NCBI GenBank assembly: GCA_017621495.1
Contig: JAGATB010000004.1
Span: 1-47,224, forward strand
DNA length: 47,224 bases
Reading direction: 5' to 3'
Origin: Clostridia bacterium
Lineage (GTDB): Bacteria > Bacillota > Clostridia > UMGS1810
A program made the translations under genes and the position numbers. Shown here one piece after another: positions 16,998-28,417 of the stretch. The first letter of the stretch is position 1. Every line of letters begins with the position of its first letter. A model generated the notes under the pieces. It worked only from the letters and a program-made list of their open reading frames with translations. It was not told the DNA's origin and searched no databases.

Positions 16998-17297
16998 ATG
17001 GCAAAAGAAATTGTTGACGCCGTGAGAGCCGCCGAGCAAAAAGCTCATGATATAAAAGAAGCGGCTCTGAGCGAAGCTGCCGAAATGGCTCAAAAAGCTA
17101 AAAAGGATTCCTCAGACCTTATCGCCGATGCCAAATCCCGTGCAGAGTCCGAAGCACAAAGGATTATAGCTGAGGCTAATCAAAAGGCGGATGCTCTCTT
17201 AAACTCAGACAGTGAGGATGAAAGGCTTAAATCACTTAAATCAGACATAGCCTCAAAGTCAAAAGAAGTATCCCAAAAGCTCATCGGGCTTATATAA
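16998..17297 (+). CDS. V-type ATPase peripheral-stalk subunit (G/H, NtpF-like)
   Basis: 99 residues, almost entirely an Ala/Glu/Lys-rich coiled coil (EQKAHDIKEAALSEAAEMAQ, SRAESEAQRIIAEA) ending in SQKLIGLI. This composition, size and first position in a V-ATPase operon match the stalk subunit that pairs with subunit E to hold the catalytic head against the membrane part. Shine-Dalgarno AAGGAGGG (16983-16990). The next gene starts 32 bp later. Sequence identity of such coiled coils is low, so the name rests on composition and position. Confidence 0.8.
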   Translation: MAKEIVDAVRAAEQKAHDIKEAALSEAAEMAQKAKKDSSDLIADAKSRAESEAQRIIAEANQKADALLNSDSEDERLKSLKSDIASKSKEVSQKLIGLI

Positions 17298-17329
17298 GGT
17301 TAAATATTATGAAGGGAGTGTGATAAAAC

Positions 17330-19722
<2,393 letters not shown>

Positions 19723-19750
19723 TAATTTTTACTTTAAGGAGGTGCTTTAA

Positions 19751-20326
19751 ATGGCAGAATTAGAAAAGCTCACAGGGTATATAATCCAGAAAGCCAATGA
19801 CGATGCAGCTCTTATCAAAGAAAAAGCCAAAGCGGATTATGACACTGCGGTAAACGCAGCTACTGCCGAAGCAGATAAGCTATCGCGAGATATTATATCC
19901 AAAGCAAATGACGAAGCCGTACTCATAGAGCAAAGAGCAAACTCTGCTTTAACTCAAAAAAAATCCAGAGCTATACTTGCACTTAAGAATTCTGCAGTTG
20001 AGACGGTTATATCCGATGCCAAGGATATGATAATATCTATGGGTGATTCCGATTACTCAGCATTTATGCTCAGAGTGTTAGATGCTAATGCTACCGGCGA
20101 TGAAGGTATCATAGCCTTTAACGAAAACGACTCCAAACGCATGAGCAAGGAATTTACAACTGCTGTCAAAAAGCATAAGCTCACTATGTCTGATGAGTAT
20201 TCAAATATCACCGGAGGCTTTATACTTAAGTATGGAGCTGTGGAGATTAACTGCTCTGTTGAAGCACTTTTCAGAGATAGAGCTGAGGAATTTACCGATT
20301 ATATTAACAAAGCATTGTTTGAGTAG
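19751..20326 (+). CDS. atpE: V-type ATPase subunit E (peripheral stalk)
   Basis: 191 residues. Long N-terminal helix (about 1-85, NDDAALIKEKAKADYDTAVN) that would form the stalk coiled coil with the G/H subunit, then a globular C-terminal domain (about 100-191) with ITGGFILKYGAVEINCSV, matching the conserved GGxxxxxxxGxIxxxxT-like region of subunit E. Binds the top of the A/B head. Shine-Dalgarno AAGGAGGTG (19736-19744). Position between K and C is the standard order F-I-K-E-C-G-A-B-D seen in E. hirae. Confidence 0.93.
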   Translation: MAELEKLTGYIIQKANDDAALIKEKAKADYDTAVNAATAEADKLSRDIISKANDEAVLIEQRANSALTQKKSRAILALKNSAVETVISDAKDMIISMGDSDYSAFMLRVLDANATGDEGIIAFNENDSKRMSKEFTTAVKKHKLTMSDEYSNITGGFILKYGAVEINCSVEALFRDRAEEFTDYINKALFE

Positions 20327-20338
20327 CGAGGTGATATT

Positions 20339-21307
20339 TTGAATCAATATGATTATGCTTACGGAGTAGCATATATCCGTGCTATAGAAAACAAGCTTCT
20401 CACTGCTCAGGATTTGGAAGCTCTTATTGCTTCCAAATCACCCCTGGATGCAATGCGTATCCTGTCGGACAGTGGCTATAATACAGATAATGTGAAGCCG
20501 GAGGACTTTGAGATTATTCTCAAAGAAGAACTTGAGAAAACCTGGGCAGAAGCTATTTACGCTATGCCAAAGGGTGCAACACTTGATTTCTTGCTGTACA
20601 AGAATGATTTTCATAATCTTAAAGCCGCCCTCAAAGGTATAAGGATGGGTATCAAGGATTACGACAAGTATATCCTGATGCCATGTACAATTGATTTCAA
20701 TGAAATTCTCAAATCTGTGGAAAAAGCTGACTTTGCATTGCTTCCCGATATGCTGTCCCAAATCGCTTATAAAGCATACGATATTCTGGGACGTACAGAG
20801 GATGCTCAGCTTTCTGATACTCTCATTGATAAAGCGGCTATGGACTATTGTCTGGACAAAGCCAAAGAAACCAAAAATGATTTTCTGATAGGGTATGTCA
20901 CTCTTCAAAATACTCTTGCTGATATCAAGATAGCCGCAAGATGTGCACATACGCTTAAGAGTGCAGATTTTATGGATGATGCTCTTTCGCGTGAGTCTGC
21001 TTTGCCTCGTGAATCCCTCATCAGGGCTTCTCTTGAGGGCTTTGACAGTCTTATGGACTTCATATCCGAATCCGGATTTAAATCATGTGCAGAGGCTCTT
21101 TCGAGCTCTATGAATGAGTTTGAGAAATTGTCTGATGACATGATTAGTGATTATATGAAAAAATCATCCGGTATGTCCTTTGGTGTAGAGCCCATCATAT
21201 CATATATCAACCGCAGACAGACGGAGATACGCAATGTCAGAATTATAATGAGTGCCAAGCTCAACGGCTTTACAGAAGAGCAGATACGTTCCAGGATAAG
21301 AAGCTGA
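20339..21307 (+). CDS. atpC: V-type ATPase subunit C (d), rotor-shaft adaptor
   Basis: 322 residues, all-helical. N-terminal YDYAYGVAYIRAIENKLL and FLLYKNDFHNLKAALKG are typical of the three-fold repeated helical funnel that docks the D/F shaft on the K ring. The start is TTG 20339, chosen because GAGGTGAT (20329-20336) precedes it and the N-terminus aligns with the family; no nearby ATG fits. 12 bp from atpE. Confidence 0.92.
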   Translation: MNQYDYAYGVAYIRAIENKLLTAQDLEALIASKSPLDAMRILSDSGYNTDNVKPEDFEIILKEELEKTWAEAIYAMPKGATLDFLLYKNDFHNLKAALKGIRMGIKDYDKYILMPCTIDFNEILKSVEKADFALLPDMLSQIAYKAYDILGRTEDAQLSDTLIDKAAMDYCLDKAKETKNDFLIGYVTLQNTLADIKIAARCAHTLKSADFMDDALSRESALPRESLIRASLEGFDSLMDFISESGFKSCAEALSSSMNEFEKLSDDMISDYMKKSSGMSFGVEPIISYINRRQTEIRNVRIIMSAKLNGFTEEQIRSRIRS

Positions 21308-21327
21308 GTTATAGAGAGGTTATGCTT

Positions 21328-21654
21328 ATGGCAAAGATATGTGTTATTGGTGATTATGACAGCATATGCGGTTTCAACGCTCTCGGTATCGATACCTTTG
21401 TATCAACCGAACGTGATGATACCGTAAGAACTATAGAGAATCTTGCTGTCAATCATTACGTTATTATACTGATTACAGAGAATATTGCACTTAAAATCAC
21501 AGATATTCTTGATAAATACAAATCAGAACCGCTTCCCGCTATTATTACGATACCTGCTGTATCCGGCGGAGGCAATCTGGGTATGCAATATTTAAGGAAG
21601 GCTGTAGAGCAGGCTGTAGGCTCTGCAGATATGATATTCGGAGCAGATGAATAA
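21328..21654 (+). CDS. atpF: V-type ATPase subunit F (shaft; NtpG-like)
   Basis: 108 residues. Starts [21 protein letters not shown], the usual beginning of archaeal/V-type subunit F, a small Rossmann-like domain that binds subunit D in the central shaft; [14 protein letters not shown] and the Pro-rich [11 protein letters not shown] segment also fit. ATG 21328 is preferred to ATG 21322, since the Shine-Dalgarno AGAGAGG (21313-21319) is 8 nt from the former and only 2 nt from the latter. A frame for the next gene opens inside its end, but the true atpA start is at 21680. Confidence 0.92.
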   Translation: MAKICVIGDYDSICGFNALGIDTFVSTERDDTVRTIENLAVNHYVIILITENIALKITDILDKYKSEPLPAIITIPAVSGGGNLGMQYLRKAVEQAVGSADMIFGADE

Positions 21655-21679
21655 TCTGCGTTTTCTTGGAGGTAAACAG

Positions 21680-23449
21680 ATGGCAAACGGAACAATTGTT
21701 AAGGTTTCCGGTCCTCTCGTAGTAGCAGAGGGCATGAGCGAAGCCAATATGTACGACGTTGTTAAAGTAAGCTCCCATGAGCTTATAGGCGAAGTCATAG
21801 AAATGAGAGGCGATAAAGCCTCTATACAGGTATACGAAGAGACCTCCGGCTTAGGACCCGGTGAGCCTGTTGTTACAACCGGTGCACCGCTTTCCGTAGA
21901 GCTGGGACCCGGTCTCATAGAGAGTATTTATGATGGTATCCAAAGACCCCTCGATGCTATTATGGAGCAGGTAGGTACCAATTTACAGAGGGGTGTGAGT
22001 GTATCATCACTCAACCGTAACATTAAGTGGCACTTTGATGCTGTCAAGGATGTAGGAGACAGTGTATCTGCCGGCGATATTATAGGCACTGTACAGGAGA
22101 CTGAGGTCGTTGTGCAGAAGATTATGGTGCCTTATGGTGTTAGCGGTGAGATTACTGACCTTGCTACAGGTGAATATACTGTTGATGAAGTTATAGGTCA
22201 TGTTAAGTCACCGGACGGTGTATTGCATGAGCTTAAGTTAATGCAAAAATGGCCTGTAAGACAGGGCAGACCCTATCAGAGAAAGATTTCTCCGGATATG
22301 CCTATGGTTACCGGGCAGAGAGTTATAGACACACTTTTCCCTATAGCCAGGGGTGGTGTTGCTGCAGTTCCGGGTCCTTTCGGCAGCGGTAAGACTGTAG
22401 TTCAGCATCAGCTTGCTAAGTGGGCAGATGCCGATATCATTGTATACATCGGATGTGGTGAACGCGGTAACGAAATGACTGACGTTCTCAATGAGTTCCC
22501 CGAGCTCAAAGACCCCAAAACAGGTTCATCTCTTATGAAGAGAACTGTTCTCATAGCCAATACTTCCGATATGCCCGTTGCGGCACGTGAAGCTTCGATT
22601 TATACCGGTATTACTATAGCAGAGTATTTCCGTGATATGGGGTACTCCGTAGCTCTTATGGCAGACTCCACCTCCCGTTGGGCGGAGGCACTCCGAGAAA
22701 TGAGCGGACGTCTGGAGGAAATGCCCGGTGAAGAAGGTTATCCCGCATATCTCGGCAGCCGTCTTGCTCAGTTCTATGAAAGAGCCGGCAGGGTAGTAGC
22801 TCTCGGCAGTGACGGCAGAGAGGGTGCACTCTCGGTTATAGGTGCTGTTTCCCCTCCGGGCGGTGATATATCCGAACCGGTAGCTCAGGCTACACTGCGT
22901 ATTGTTAAGGTGTTCTGGGGATTGGATTCATCTCTTGCATACAAGAGACACTTCCCGGCTATTAACTGGCTTACCAGTTACTCACTCTATGTAGACAGTA
23001 TGGAGAAGTGGTTTGCACAAAACGTAAGTCCCCAGTGGCCCGAGTGCAGAACCAGACTCATGCGTATTCTTCAGGATGAAGCCGAGCTGCAGGAGATAGT
23101 TCAGCTGGTAGGTATAGATGCCCTCTCCGGTGACGACCGTATCAAGCTCGAGGTAGCACGTTCTGTACGTGAAGACTATCTCCATCAGAATGCTTTCCAT
23201 GATATAGATACATTCTCATCTATGAAAAAGCAATTCTATATGATGAAGCTCATACTTGAATACTACGACGGTGCTGTTGAAGCATTCAAGCACAGCGGAA
23301 ATCTTAACAGTATCATTAATCTTGAAGAAAGAGAAAAGATTGGCAGATTTAAATATCTGCCGGAAGATACCATAGATACAGAGTTCAAAAATATCACAGA
23401 TAGTCTCGATGTTGCATTTGCCAATATCGCTAAGAAGGAGGAAGCCTGA
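21680..23449 (+). CDS. atpA: V-type ATPase catalytic subunit A
   Basis: 589 residues. Walker [10 protein letters not shown] (K238), the non-homologous insert typical of A subunits (about 110-200), GERGNEM, and Walker B region [37 protein letters not shown]. It hydrolyses ATP in alternation with subunit B. Start ATG 21680 lies 6 nt behind GGAGGT (21668-21673); an upstream in-frame ATG at 21647 overlaps atpF and has no ribosome site. TGATG overlap with atpB indicates coupled translation and equal stoichiometry. Confidence 0.97.
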   Translation: MANGTIVKVSGPLVVAEGMSEANMYDVVKVSSHELIGEVIEMRGDKASIQVYEETSGLGPGEPVVTTGAPLSVELGPGLIESIYDGIQRPLDAIMEQVGTNLQRGVSVSSLNRNIKWHFDAVKDVGDSVSAGDIIGTVQETEVVVQKIMVPYGVSGEITDLATGEYTVDEVIGHVKSPDGVLHELKLMQKWPVRQGRPYQRKISPDMPMVTGQRVIDTLFPIARGGVAAVPGPFGSGKTVVQHQLAKWADADIIVYIGCGERGNEMTDVLNEFPELKDPKTGSSLMKRTVLIANTSDMPVAAREASIYTGITIAEYFRDMGYSVALMADSTSRWAEALREMSGRLEEMPGEEGYPAYLGSRLAQFYERAGRVVALGSDGREGALSVIGAVSPPGGDISEPVAQATLRIVKVFWGLDSSLAYKRHFPAINWLTSYSLYVDSMEKWFAQNVSPQWPECRTRLMRILQDEAELQEIVQLVGIDALSGDDRIKLEVARSVREDYLHQNAFHDIDTFSSMKKQFYMMKLILEYYDGAVEAFKHSGNLNSIINLEEREKIGRFKYLPEDTIDTEFKNITDSLDVAFANIAKKEEA

Positions 23450-24825
23450 TGCCAAAAGAATACAGAACCATAAGTGAGGTCGCAGGTCCTCTTATGCTGG
23501 TAAAGGATGTAGAGGGTGTAACCTATAATGAGCTTGGTGAAATTGAGCTTGAAAACGGTGAAGTCAGAAGATGCCGTGTACTTGAAATCAACGGCGGCAA
23601 TGCCTTGGTACAGCTCTTTGAGAGCAGTACCGGTATCAACCTTGCCGGCAGCAAGGTACGATTTCTCGGCAGAGGAATTGAGCTTGGTGTTTCCGAGGAT
23701 ATGCTTGGCAGAATGTTTGACGGCCTCGGCAATCCCATAGATGACGGCCCCGCTATCATTCCCGAAAAGAGAATTGACGTAAACGGCGTGCCCATGAACC
23801 CTGCCGCACGTAATTATCCTTCAGAATTTATACAGACAGGTGTTTCCGCCATTGACGGACTCAATACCCTGGTAAGAGGTCAGAAGCTCCCCATATTCTC
23901 CGGAAGCGGTCTGCCTCACGCCAACCTTGCAGCGCAGATTGCAAGGCAGGCGAAGGTACTCGGTACAGATGAGAAATTTGCAGTTGTATTTGCCGCGGTT
24001 GGTATCACTTTTGAGGAGGCAAATTTCTTTAAGGAAGAATTCACCAAGACTGGTGCCATAGATAGAACAGTACTCTTTGTAAACCTTGCCAATGACCCTG
24101 CCATAGAGCGTATAGCCACACCCAAGATGGCTCTTACCGCTGCAGAGTATCTGGCGTTTGATAAGGGTATGCACGTACTGGTAATAATTACAGATATCAC
24201 CAACTATGCCGATGCCCTGCGTGAAGTTTCAGCCGCTCGTAAGGAGGTCCCCGGCAGAAGAGGTTACCCCGGATACATGTATACAGACCTTGCTACCATG
24301 TACGAACGTGCCGGTAGGCTTAAGGGTAAAGATGGCTCTATCACACTGATACCTATTCTTACCATGCCTGAGGATGATAAGACACATCCCATACCGGACC
24401 TTACAGGCTATATCACGGAAGGTCAGATTATACTTTCCCGTGAGCTTTACAGAAAAAATGTAACTCCACCTATAGACGTGTTACCATCTCTTTCTCGTCT
24501 TAAGGATAAGGGTATAGGTGAGGGCAAGACCAGAGCAGACCATGCCAACACCATGAATCAGCTTTTCTCTGCATATGCACGCGGTAAAGAAGCTAAAGAA
24601 CTCATGGCTGTACTCGGCGAAGCTGCACTTTCCGATGTAGATAAGATTTATGCTAAATTTGCAGAGGAATTTGAACAGAAATACGTATCTCAGGGCTACA
24701 CCACAGACCGCCCCATAGAAGATACCCTTAATATAGGATGGGAATTACTATCGCTTCTTCCCAAGAGCGAGCTTAAACGTATAGACGACAAATTCATAGA
24801 ACAATACTACAATCCCAAAATGTAG
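23449..24825 (+). CDS. atpB: V-type ATPase regulatory subunit B
   Basis: 458 residues. Beta-barrel N-terminus ([15 protein letters not shown]), central nucleotide-binding fold without a functional P-loop ([19 protein letters not shown] in place of GxxxxGKT, as in all B subunits), and [23 protein letters not shown] read as the B signature region with the Arg finger. Three copies alternate with A in the head. A small hairpin GGGAC-CGGT-GTCCC (24825-24838) and a palindromic element (24840-24946) follow directly, separating it from atpD by 145 bp while all other operon gaps are 32 bp or less. Confidence 0.97.
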   Translation: MPKEYRTISEVAGPLMLVKDVEGVTYNELGEIELENGEVRRCRVLEINGGNALVQLFESSTGINLAGSKVRFLGRGIELGVSEDMLGRMFDGLGNPIDDGPAIIPEKRIDVNGVPMNPAARNYPSEFIQTGVSAIDGLNTLVRGQKLPIFSGSGLPHANLAAQIARQAKVLGTDEKFAVVFAAVGITFEEANFFKEEFTKTGAIDRTVLFVNLANDPAIERIATPKMALTAAEYLAFDKGMHVLVIITDITNYADALREVSAARKEVPGRRGYPGYMYTDLATMYERAGRLKGKDGSITLIPILTMPEDDKTHPIPDLTGYITEGQIILSRELYRKNVTPPIDVLPSLSRLKDKGIGEGKTRADHANTMNQLFSAYARGKEAKELMAVLGEAALSDVDKIYAKFAEEFEQKYVSQGYTTDRPIEDTLNIGWELLSLLPKSELKRIDDKFIEQYYNPKM

Positions 24826-24839
24826 GGACCGGTGTCCCC

Positions 24840-24946
24840 GATGGTTCGACAAATGGGGATGGGGGTGACAGACGAAGTCTTTTGACATAGAAATCTTTGA
24901 TTTAGTTGTAAAAACAGCCCGTCCACATTTGTTGAAACGTATCAAA
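24840..24946. repeat. Palindromic element, copy A, within the V-ATPase operon
   Basis: About 107 bp. Inverted arms of roughly 25 bp (left around TTCGACAAATGGGGATGGG, right around CCCGTCCACATTTGTTGAA) enclose a small hairpin AGAC-GAA-GTCT. It aligns end to end with copy B at 26324-26431. Bases that differ between copies change on both sides of the stems, so pairing is kept. It lies between atpB and atpD and would be transcribed. Confidence 0.8.
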
Positions 24947-24970
24947 CCCCATAAAAAGGAAGTGATTCCC

Positions 24971-25627
24971 ATGTCAGTTATGAACGTAAACCCCACCCGT
25001 ATGGAACTCAGTCGTCTCAAAAAGAAGCTCACCGTAGCCACACGTGGTCATAAGCTCCTTAAAGATAAACGAGACGAACTTATGAGACAGTTCTTGGATA
25101 TAGTCAGAGAAAACAAGGCACTCCGTGCCGAAGTGGAGTCTCTGGTTGCCAAGGCAAATAAATCCATGATAATGGCTCGCTCCGTTATGCAGAGCGAAGC
25201 TATGAGCACAGCTCTTATGATGCCAAAACAGCAGGTCAGCATAGAAGTATCACAAAAAAATATCATGAGTGTAGACGTGCCGGTCTTTGCATCAAAGACC
25301 AAGACGGATAATCCTCACGATATATATTCATACGGTTATGCCTTCACCGGCGGTGACCTCGACGAAGGTGTACGCACTCTTGCTGAAGCACTGCCAGGTA
25401 TATTGAAGCTTGCCCAGCAGGAGAATGCAGTTCAGCTTATGGCATCAGAAATAGAAAAGACACGCCGCAGGGTAAATGCCCTGGAGCATGTCATGATTCC
25501 AGATCTTAAAGATACTATCCGCTTTATCACCATGAAGCTTGACGAAAACGAACGTTCCAGCCAGACCAGACTTATGAAGGTTAAAGACATGATGATAAAA
25601 GAAACAATTGAATCCAAACAAGCATAA
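24971..25627 (+). CDS. atpD: V-type ATPase subunit D (central shaft)
   Basis: 218 residues. Starts MSVMNVNPTRMELSRLKKKL, the standard subunit D N-terminus; long antiparallel coiled coil from N- and C-terminal helices (about 10-80 and 140-210), with NALEHVMIPDLKDTIRFI in the second helix as in the family. It is the rotating axle inside the A3B3 head. ATG 24971 follows AAAGGAAG (24955-24962); the frame is open to TTG 24929, but that lies inside repeat copy A. Last gene of the operon; terminator at 25697-25726. Confidence 0.95.
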   Translation: MSVMNVNPTRMELSRLKKKLTVATRGHKLLKDKRDELMRQFLDIVRENKALRAEVESLVAKANKSMIMARSVMQSEAMSTALMMPKQQVSIEVSQKNIMSVDVPVFASKTKTDNPHDIYSYGYAFTGGDLDEGVRTLAEALPGILKLAQQENAVQLMASEIEKTRRRVNALEHVMIPDLKDTIRFITMKLDENERSSQTRLMKVKDMMIKETIESKQA

Positions 25628-25631
25628 GCCT

Positions 25632-25680
25632 TCTCATCAAGGCTTCCCCTTGAGGGGAAGCTGGCACGAAGTGACTGATG
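25632..25680. repeat. Dispersed double-hairpin repeat after atpD
   Basis: GCTTCCCC-TTGA-GGGGAAGC (25632-25651) followed by GCAC-GAA-GTG-type small hairpin and CTGATGAGG. It aligns with 13635-13680 and its first stem equals the dnaK-dnaJ hairpin at 693-712. Sequences of this kind recur in gut Clostridia. Confidence 0.75.
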
Positions 25681-25696
25681 AGGTGGCAACCCATAG

Positions 25697-25726
25697 GGGC
25701 GATTCAAAAATCGCCCTTATTTTTTG
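25697..25726 (+). terminator. Terminator of the V-ATPase operon
   Basis: 8-bp stem GGGCGATT/AATCGCCC with CAAA loop, followed by TTATTTTTT. Confidence 0.88.
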
Positions 25727-25756
25727 TGATAATAAGCCCTGCCACTTATCCACATC

Positions 25757-26254
25757 CTATTTAAAAATTCTGTCCGCATGCTTCTCCAGACTAACAAGCA
25801 ATATCATACCCAGTACTCCGCAGGATAATACTTCACCTATGCCGATTGTCACACATAGAAACCATATTGCTTCCTTTGCTCCGTATACCTTTGATAGTAT
25901 AATCGGAATGATAGCTGTGTTTGCCGCTATAGGTCCCAGCGGTGCAAGCCATTTGGAATTTTTGAAAGGCAGCCTTCCCAGATAGTAGGTAATAACCGCA
26001 CCGATTAGCGTAGCAATGCTACCGAATATTGTATCCCATATCACACACCCGGTAATGATGTTGGATATGAGACACCCTGCAAAAAGCCCCAGTATGGCGT
26101 ATGGGGTAAAGTAGGGCAGAATCGTCAGTGCTTCGCTTATTCGCACCTGAATTGCTCCGTTGGCGAGCCCAAATGCAGATACAAACACCGTAAGCACGGT
26201 GTACATAGCCGCAATTATGGCTCCGTAGACTACTGTTTTTGTTTTTGCTTTCAT
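25757..26254 (-). CDS. queT: ECF transporter S component, QueT family (queuosine precursor uptake)
   Basis: 165 residues, about five to six hydrophobic helices. Recognised by VQVRISEALTILPYFTP read here as AIQVRISEALTILPYFTPYA, the QueT-family hallmark, and by GCVIWDTIFGSIATL. It would bind a queuosine precursor such as preQ0/preQ1 in the membrane and work with shared EcfA/A'/T subunits, which are not in the window. Shine-Dalgarno AAAGGAG lies at 26265-26271 and forms the end of a candidate preQ1-I leader, which supports the substrate call. Confidence 0.85.
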   Translation of the reverse strand: MKAKTKTVVYGAIIAAMYTVLTVFVSAFGLANGAIQVRISEALTILPYFTPYAILGLFAGCLISNIITGCVIWDTIFGSIATLIGAVITYYLGRLPFKNSKWLAPLGPIAANTAIIPIILSKVYGAKEAIWFLCVTIGIGEVLSCGVLGMILLVSLEKHADRIFK

Positions 26255-26264
26255 TTTTTCATTT

Positions 26265-26308
26265 CTCCTTTAGTTTTGTTTTAAGTGAGGAAGGTCTCGA
26301 ACTCACTT
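26265..26308 (-). ncRNA. Candidate preQ1-I riboswitch in the queT leader
   Basis: On the minus strand: stem AAGTGAG/CTCACTT around a 12-nt loop TTCGAGACCTTC, then an A-rich tail TAAAACAAAACTAAAGGAG ending in the queT ribosome binding site. The known B. subtilis class has the same plan: short stem, 12-nt loop beginning UUC and ending C, A-rich tail with CUAA before the ribosome site. The loop U6, U7, C8, A10, G11 and C17 equivalents are kept; one predicted pseudoknot pair (position 9) is changed. Ligand binding would hide the Shine-Dalgarno. Small aptamers are easy to mis-call. Confidence 0.6.
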
Positions 26309-26323
26309 TTATATATAATAAAT

Positions 26324-26431
26324 GTAGCTTTGACGATTGTGGACGGGGGTAACAGGCGAAGCCCCTTGACATTAAAATTTTAAATTTTTGTGCCAAAGTA
26401 GCCCCGACCCCAATCGTTGAAGCGTATCAAA
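26324..26431. repeat. Palindromic element, copy B, between pfp and queT
   Basis: About 108 bp, same layout as copy A (24840-24946): arms around TTTGACGATTGTGGACGGG and CCGACCCCAATCGTTGAA, small hairpin GGC-GAA-GCC, right end GCGTATCAAA. It lies 15 bp upstream of the candidate queT aptamer and 12 bp after the pfp stop, so it may also act in 3'-end formation of pfp mRNA. Confidence 0.8.
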
Positions 26432-26443
26432 TACACCAAGACA

Positions 26444-27649
26444 TCACCTTATGAAATGCATAGGTAATCCGTCTTTATACATAATCTCATTTTCACCTTG
26501 GATTAACGGATAAATATAGTCCACCAGCTCTTGTGTTACATCGTTACCGCTTTTAGTGATGTATTCACGGGGTATCTTTTTCTCGGAGTTTGCTATGCTG
26601 TCTATTTCCATGGTTGTTACATCGATTTTATACGGTTTATCGGATACCCTCTTATAGCACATCATCTTGCCGGTTTCGCCGTTTAATGCAGCTTTAACAG
26701 CTGCAGCGCCAATCATAAAAGATTCTTCAATATCTGTTTTTGAGGATATATGAGCAGCGCATCTTTGTGGGGTATTGAGCTCAATACTTCTTACCTTTAT
26801 ACCGTATTTATCCTTCACCAATGTTTCCAGTGCTTTGCCCACACCGCCAAGCTGTGAATGACCAAATAAATCCTCTTTAAATATTTCACTCTGGTCTGCT
26901 ATATAATTACCATTAGTGTCCTTAATGCCCTCGGATACTGCAATTACAATATTTTTCCTTTCTACAATCTTTTCCTTTACATCAGTGAGAAATCTGTCAA
27001 TGTCAAATGGTATTTCAGGCAGATATATGAGATCCGGAGCTGTAGTACCGGTTAATCTTGCAAGAGCAGAAGCAGCTGTAAGCCAACCGGCATTTCTGCC
27101 CATTATCTCTACGATTGTTACACTCTCTATGCTGTAGCATTGAGTGTCTCTTGTAATTTCGGCAATGGTTGATGCTATATATTTGGCAGCACTTCCAAAT
27201 CCCGGGCAGTGATCTGTACCTACCAGGTCATTATCTATAGTCTTAGGCACACCCATTACTTTAATGCCTTTCTGAGCGCAGGCATCTTTAAGCTTATATA
27301 CGGTGTCCATAGAATCATTGCCACCTATATAGCAGAAGTATCCTATATTATTTTTATTAAGTATTTCTACTATATTCTCTATATCGCCGGTGCTTTTTGA
27401 AAGCTTGTACCTGCATGAGCCCAAGTAGGCAGAGGGAGTCTGCTTCAAAAGACGTATATTATCCTTACAGGAGAACACCTCGCTCAAGTTTATAAAATTT
27501 TCATTAAGCACACCCTTGATACCGTTTATTGCTCCGTAAACCGTACCTATTTGCTCAGCATCAATCCCTGCCTGTATCACACCGGCAAGTGTTGCATTGA
27601 TTGCAGCCGTGGGGCCGCCGGATTGTCCGATTAATAAATTCTTTTGCAT
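26444..27649 (-). CDS. pfp: PPi-dependent 6-phosphofructokinase
   Basis: 401 residues. N-terminal SGGPTAAINAT nucleotide/diphosphate loop, GGNDSMDT (109-116) and PKTIDND (135-141). D112 and K136 are the residues that distinguish pyrophosphate users from ATP users, which have Gly at both places, so PPi is the predicted phosphoryl donor. It reversibly converts fructose 6-phosphate to the 1,6-bisphosphate and saves ATP in anaerobes. Start ATG 27647-27649 has GGAGGAC upstream. Its first 19 bases overlap the end of the CpXC gene, implying co-transcription and probably coupled translation. Confidence 0.93.
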   Translation of the reverse strand: MQKNLLIGQSGGPTAAINATLAGVIQAGIDAEQIGTVYGAINGIKGVLNENFINLSEVFSCKDNIRLLKQTPSAYLGSCRYKLSKSTGDIENIVEILNKNNIGYFCYIGGNDSMDTVYKLKDACAQKGIKVMGVPKTIDNDLVGTDHCPGFGSAAKYIASTIAEITRDTQCYSIESVTIVEIMGRNAGWLTAASALARLTGTTAPDLIYLPEIPFDIDRFLTDVKEKIVERKNIVIAVSEGIKDTNGNYIADQSEIFKEDLFGHSQLGGVGKALETLVKDKYGIKVRSIELNTPQRCAAHISSKTDIEESFMIGAAAVKAALNGETGKMMCYKRVSDKPYKIDVTTMEIDSIANSEKKIPREYITKSGNDVTQELVDYIYPLIQGENEIMYKDGLPMHFIR

Positions 27650-28275
27650 AATTTGTCCTCCGTTTTAATTGCAAATCTTTTGTTTATTTTAATCCATTTC
27701 GCTGTAGGAATGGATAGCTTAGGTGTGTTGTTATAGACCGACATATCTATTTCATATGTATCTTTTACATTATCAGTATAATCCCTTAGAGAGAATATTA
27801 ATTTGTTGTCAATCAGATTATCAAAGATTATATATTCATCATATAAATCCATATTTCTATAATCGTGGAATTGCCTTAGTTTTATAAGCTCTATCGCAGC
27901 ATCATTGAGTCCGGATTTAAATATTCTTATTTTCTCTGCCGCATCTCTTGCGAAGTCACATCGTCTCAGCTGCCATTCTCCTGCACCGGATATCTTAAGG
28001 GCAACTGACAGATTTGAAACATTTACCAGCTCACTACTTACGGCTGCTACGGCTATTGATTTACATGAGTATGAATGAAGCATAAACGGATTTTCATATG
28101 TGAATTCGGTTTTGCAATACGGACATGTAACTCTGTTTATGATTCCTTCAAGAGCATTTTGAGAAGCTTCATCGTAGGAATCGGCATCAATTACAGTTTC
28201 AAAACGCACATATTTGTTGAAAAAGCTATTGCAATTTTCACACCGTATACTTCCGTCGGGAATATATGTCGACAA
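27631..28275 (-). CDS. CpXC-domain protein, function unknown
   Basis: 214 residues. N-terminal zinc-ribbon-like CpXC domain with two CxxC pairs (IRCENCNSF, C12/C15; VTCPYCKTEF, near 51/54). The C-terminal part (about 85-214) has no motif I recognise. Start is TTG 28275, preceded by AAGGAG in the minus strand; an ATG nearby is out of frame. It overlaps pfp by 19 bp and is divergent from glyA. Family function is not established; the overlap suggests a stable link to pfp expression but not a shared function. Confidence 0.8.
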   Translation of the reverse strand: MSTYIPDGSIRCENCNSFFNKYVRFETVIDADSYDEASQNALEGIINRVTCPYCKTEFTYENPFMLHSYSCKSIAVAAVSSELVNVSNLSVALKISGAGEWQLRRCDFARDAAEKIRIFKSGLNDAAIELIKLRQFHDYRNMDLYDEYIIFDNLIDNKLIFSLRDYTDNVKDTYEIDMSVYNNTPKLSIPTAKWIKINKRFAIKTEDKLCKRIY

Positions 28276-28354
28276 AATTCATCACTCCTTATATATAGTA
28301 TATCAAAAATTTCCATGAAGTTCAATAATATAATAGAATATTTTAAATTTTATA

Positions 28355-28383
28355 TTGAAAATTTTCATTATATATTGTATAAT
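28355..28383 (+). promoter_or_regulatory. Sigma-A promoter of the glyA operon
   Basis: TTGAAA (28355-28360), 17-bp spacer, TATAAT (28378-28383), 34 bp before the glyA start. Confidence 0.8.
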
Positions 28384-28417
28384 AATTGTATAATATGTTA
28401 AATAGGAGGATTTTCCA

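Noticed and set aside
23449..24825. Missing P-loop in subunit B as a defect
   Set aside because: B subunits of V-type ATPases normally lack a functional Walker A, so this is ordinary.
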